Origin: JABDLF01 sp041609715
GTDB taxonomy: Bacteria > Pseudomonadota > Gammaproteobacteria > Steroidobacterales > JABDLF01
Direction: 5' to 3'
Length of the DNA stretch: 6,300 bases
Assembly (NCBI GenBank): GCA_041609715.1
Contig: JBFIQI010000135.1
Span: 1 to 6,300 of the forward strand
Shown: piece by piece, positions 6,039-6,300 of the stretch
How positions within the stretch are numbered: the first letter of the stretch is position 1
How the letters are laid out: every line of letters begins with the position of its first letter
Notes under the pieces: model-generated
What the model was told of the DNA's origin: nothing
Databases searched by the model: none
Seen by the model: only the letters and a program-made list of their open reading frames with translations
Program-made: the position numbers and the translations under genes

Positions 6039-6061
6039 CCGCGCCGCATTGAGGGGCGCGG
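6039..6061 (+). promoter_or_regulatory. GC-rich hairpin in the acpP leader
   Basis: CCGCGCC (6039-6045) and GGCGCGG (6055-6061) form a perfect 7-bp stem with a 9-nt loop. It would lie in the acpP 5' untranslated region if transcription starts near 6032, and ends 33 nt before the ATG. There is no downstream T-run, so it is not an intrinsic terminator. A role in leader stability or processing is possible but unproven. Confidence 0.4.
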
Positions 6062-6077
6062 AATCGTTCCAAGTGAC

Positions 6078-6083
6078 AGAGGA
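6078..6083 (+). promoter_or_regulatory. Probable ribosome-binding site of acpP
   Basis: AGAGGA lies 11 nt before the ATG at 6095. The spacing is longer than the usual 5-9 nt, but it is the only purine-rich candidate upstream of the start. Confidence 0.55.
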
Positions 6084-6094
6084 TTGCACCAACC

Positions 6095-6300
6095 ATGAGT
6101 AATGTTGAAGAACAAGTTAGAAAGATTGTCGCCGAGCAACTCGGGGTGAAAGAGGAACAGGTTACGCCCGAGGCAGCGTTTGTCGATGACCTGGGTGCCG
6201 ACTCTCTGGATACCGTTGAGCTGGTAATGGCCCTGGAAGAGGAATTCGAATGCGAAATTCCCGACGAAGAGGCAGAAAAGATTACAACGGTGCAGGCAGC
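6095..6300 (+). CDS. acpP: Acyl carrier protein AcpP (C-terminus cut by window end)
   Basis: AcpP carries growing acyl chains on a 4'-phosphopantetheine arm during fatty-acid synthesis and supplies acyl groups for lipid A and phospholipids. The first 68 codons are present; the usual length is 77-78, so only the last turn of helix IV and the stop are missing. The phosphopantetheine site is Ser37 (counting Met) in GADSLDTVEL (34-43). VEEQVRKIVAEQLGV (helix I) and MALEEEFECEIPDEEAEKITTVQA (helices II-III) match gammaproteobacterial AcpP closely. One small difference is Cys53 where E. coli has Thr (FECEIP against FDTEIP); a cysteine at this place is also familiar in alphaproteobacterial ACPs. The ATG at 6095 agrees with the conserved MSN/MST start. 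It follows fabG after 136 bp and probably has its own promoter. Confidence 0.98.
   Translation, partial: MSNVEEQVRKIVAEQLGVKEEQVTPEAAFVDDLGADSLDTVELVMALEEEFECEIPDEEAEKITTVQA

Larger units (their letters stand above)
5959..6094 (+). promoter_or_regulatory. fabG-acpP intergenic region with candidate acpP promoter
   Basis: The 136-bp gap holds a -10-like TACAAT at 6020-6025 (one mismatch to consensus). The hexamer 17 nt upstream, TAGATT at 5997-6002, matches TTGACA at only three positions. A TTGGTA at 5993-5998 is a better hexamer but is 21 nt away. A 5-bp inverted repeat, CACAT-aca-ATGTG (6016-6028), overlaps the -10 and could bind a regulator. A separate promoter for acpP is common in gammaproteobacteria, which is why I favour this reading; the sequence alone is weak evidence. 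Confidence 0.45.

Overview
This looks like an ordinary chromosomal segment of a gammaproteobacterium. The main evidence is the near-canonical AcpP, the fabD-fabG-acpP order and a Gsp/Xcp-type general secretion pathway. The presence of a rhombosortase would suit a marine or environmental lineage such as Vibrio, Shewanella, Alteromonas or Halieaceae relatives. That finer placement is inference; no ribosomal or phylogenetic marker here settles it.

Left half (1-3548, minus strand). This is a compact type II secretion system (T2SS) operon read right to left: gspG (major pseudopilin), gspH, gspI, gspJ and gspK (minor pseudopilins), then the N-terminal half of gspL (inner-membrane platform protein), which is cut by the window edge. 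The genes overlap or abut (gspH/gspI overlap about 17 nt, gspI/gspJ share GTGA, gspJ/gspK are TAA|ATG, gspK/gspL are 4 nt apart), so they are probably translated in a coupled way. All five pseudopilins keep the prepilin-peptidase site. G, H, I and J have Glu at +5; K has Thr there, as in XcpX-like GspK proteins. The gspC, D, E and F genes are not upstream of gspG, so they must lie elsewhere.

Middle (3567-4229, plus strand). A rhomboid-family intramembrane serine protease of the rhombosortase type is transcribed divergently from gspG, with only 18 bp between the predicted starts. Rhombosortases cleave the C-terminal GlyGly-CTERM anchor of proteins that leave the cell through the T2SS, so the pairing makes functional sense and is the most interesting feature here.

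Right half (4265-6300, plus strand). This is a fatty-acid synthesis cluster: fabD (malonyl-CoA:ACP transacylase), fabG (3-oxoacyl-ACP reductase, overlapping fabD by 1 nt) and, after a 136-bp gap, acpP (acyl carrier protein, cut by the window end). FabD loads malonate onto AcpP, and FabG performs the first reduction of each elongation cycle on AcpP-bound substrates. The gap before acpP holds a candidate promoter, a small inverted repeat over its -10 box and a GC-rich hairpin, consistent with separate control of acpP. The plsX and fabH genes often found upstream of fabD are absent; the rhombosortase sits there instead.

No tRNA, rRNA, mobile element, CRISPR array or large repeat was seen. No stretch over 300 bp lacks a gene. 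I found no convincing previously undescribed system; the findings are moderate-interest context and regulatory observations.
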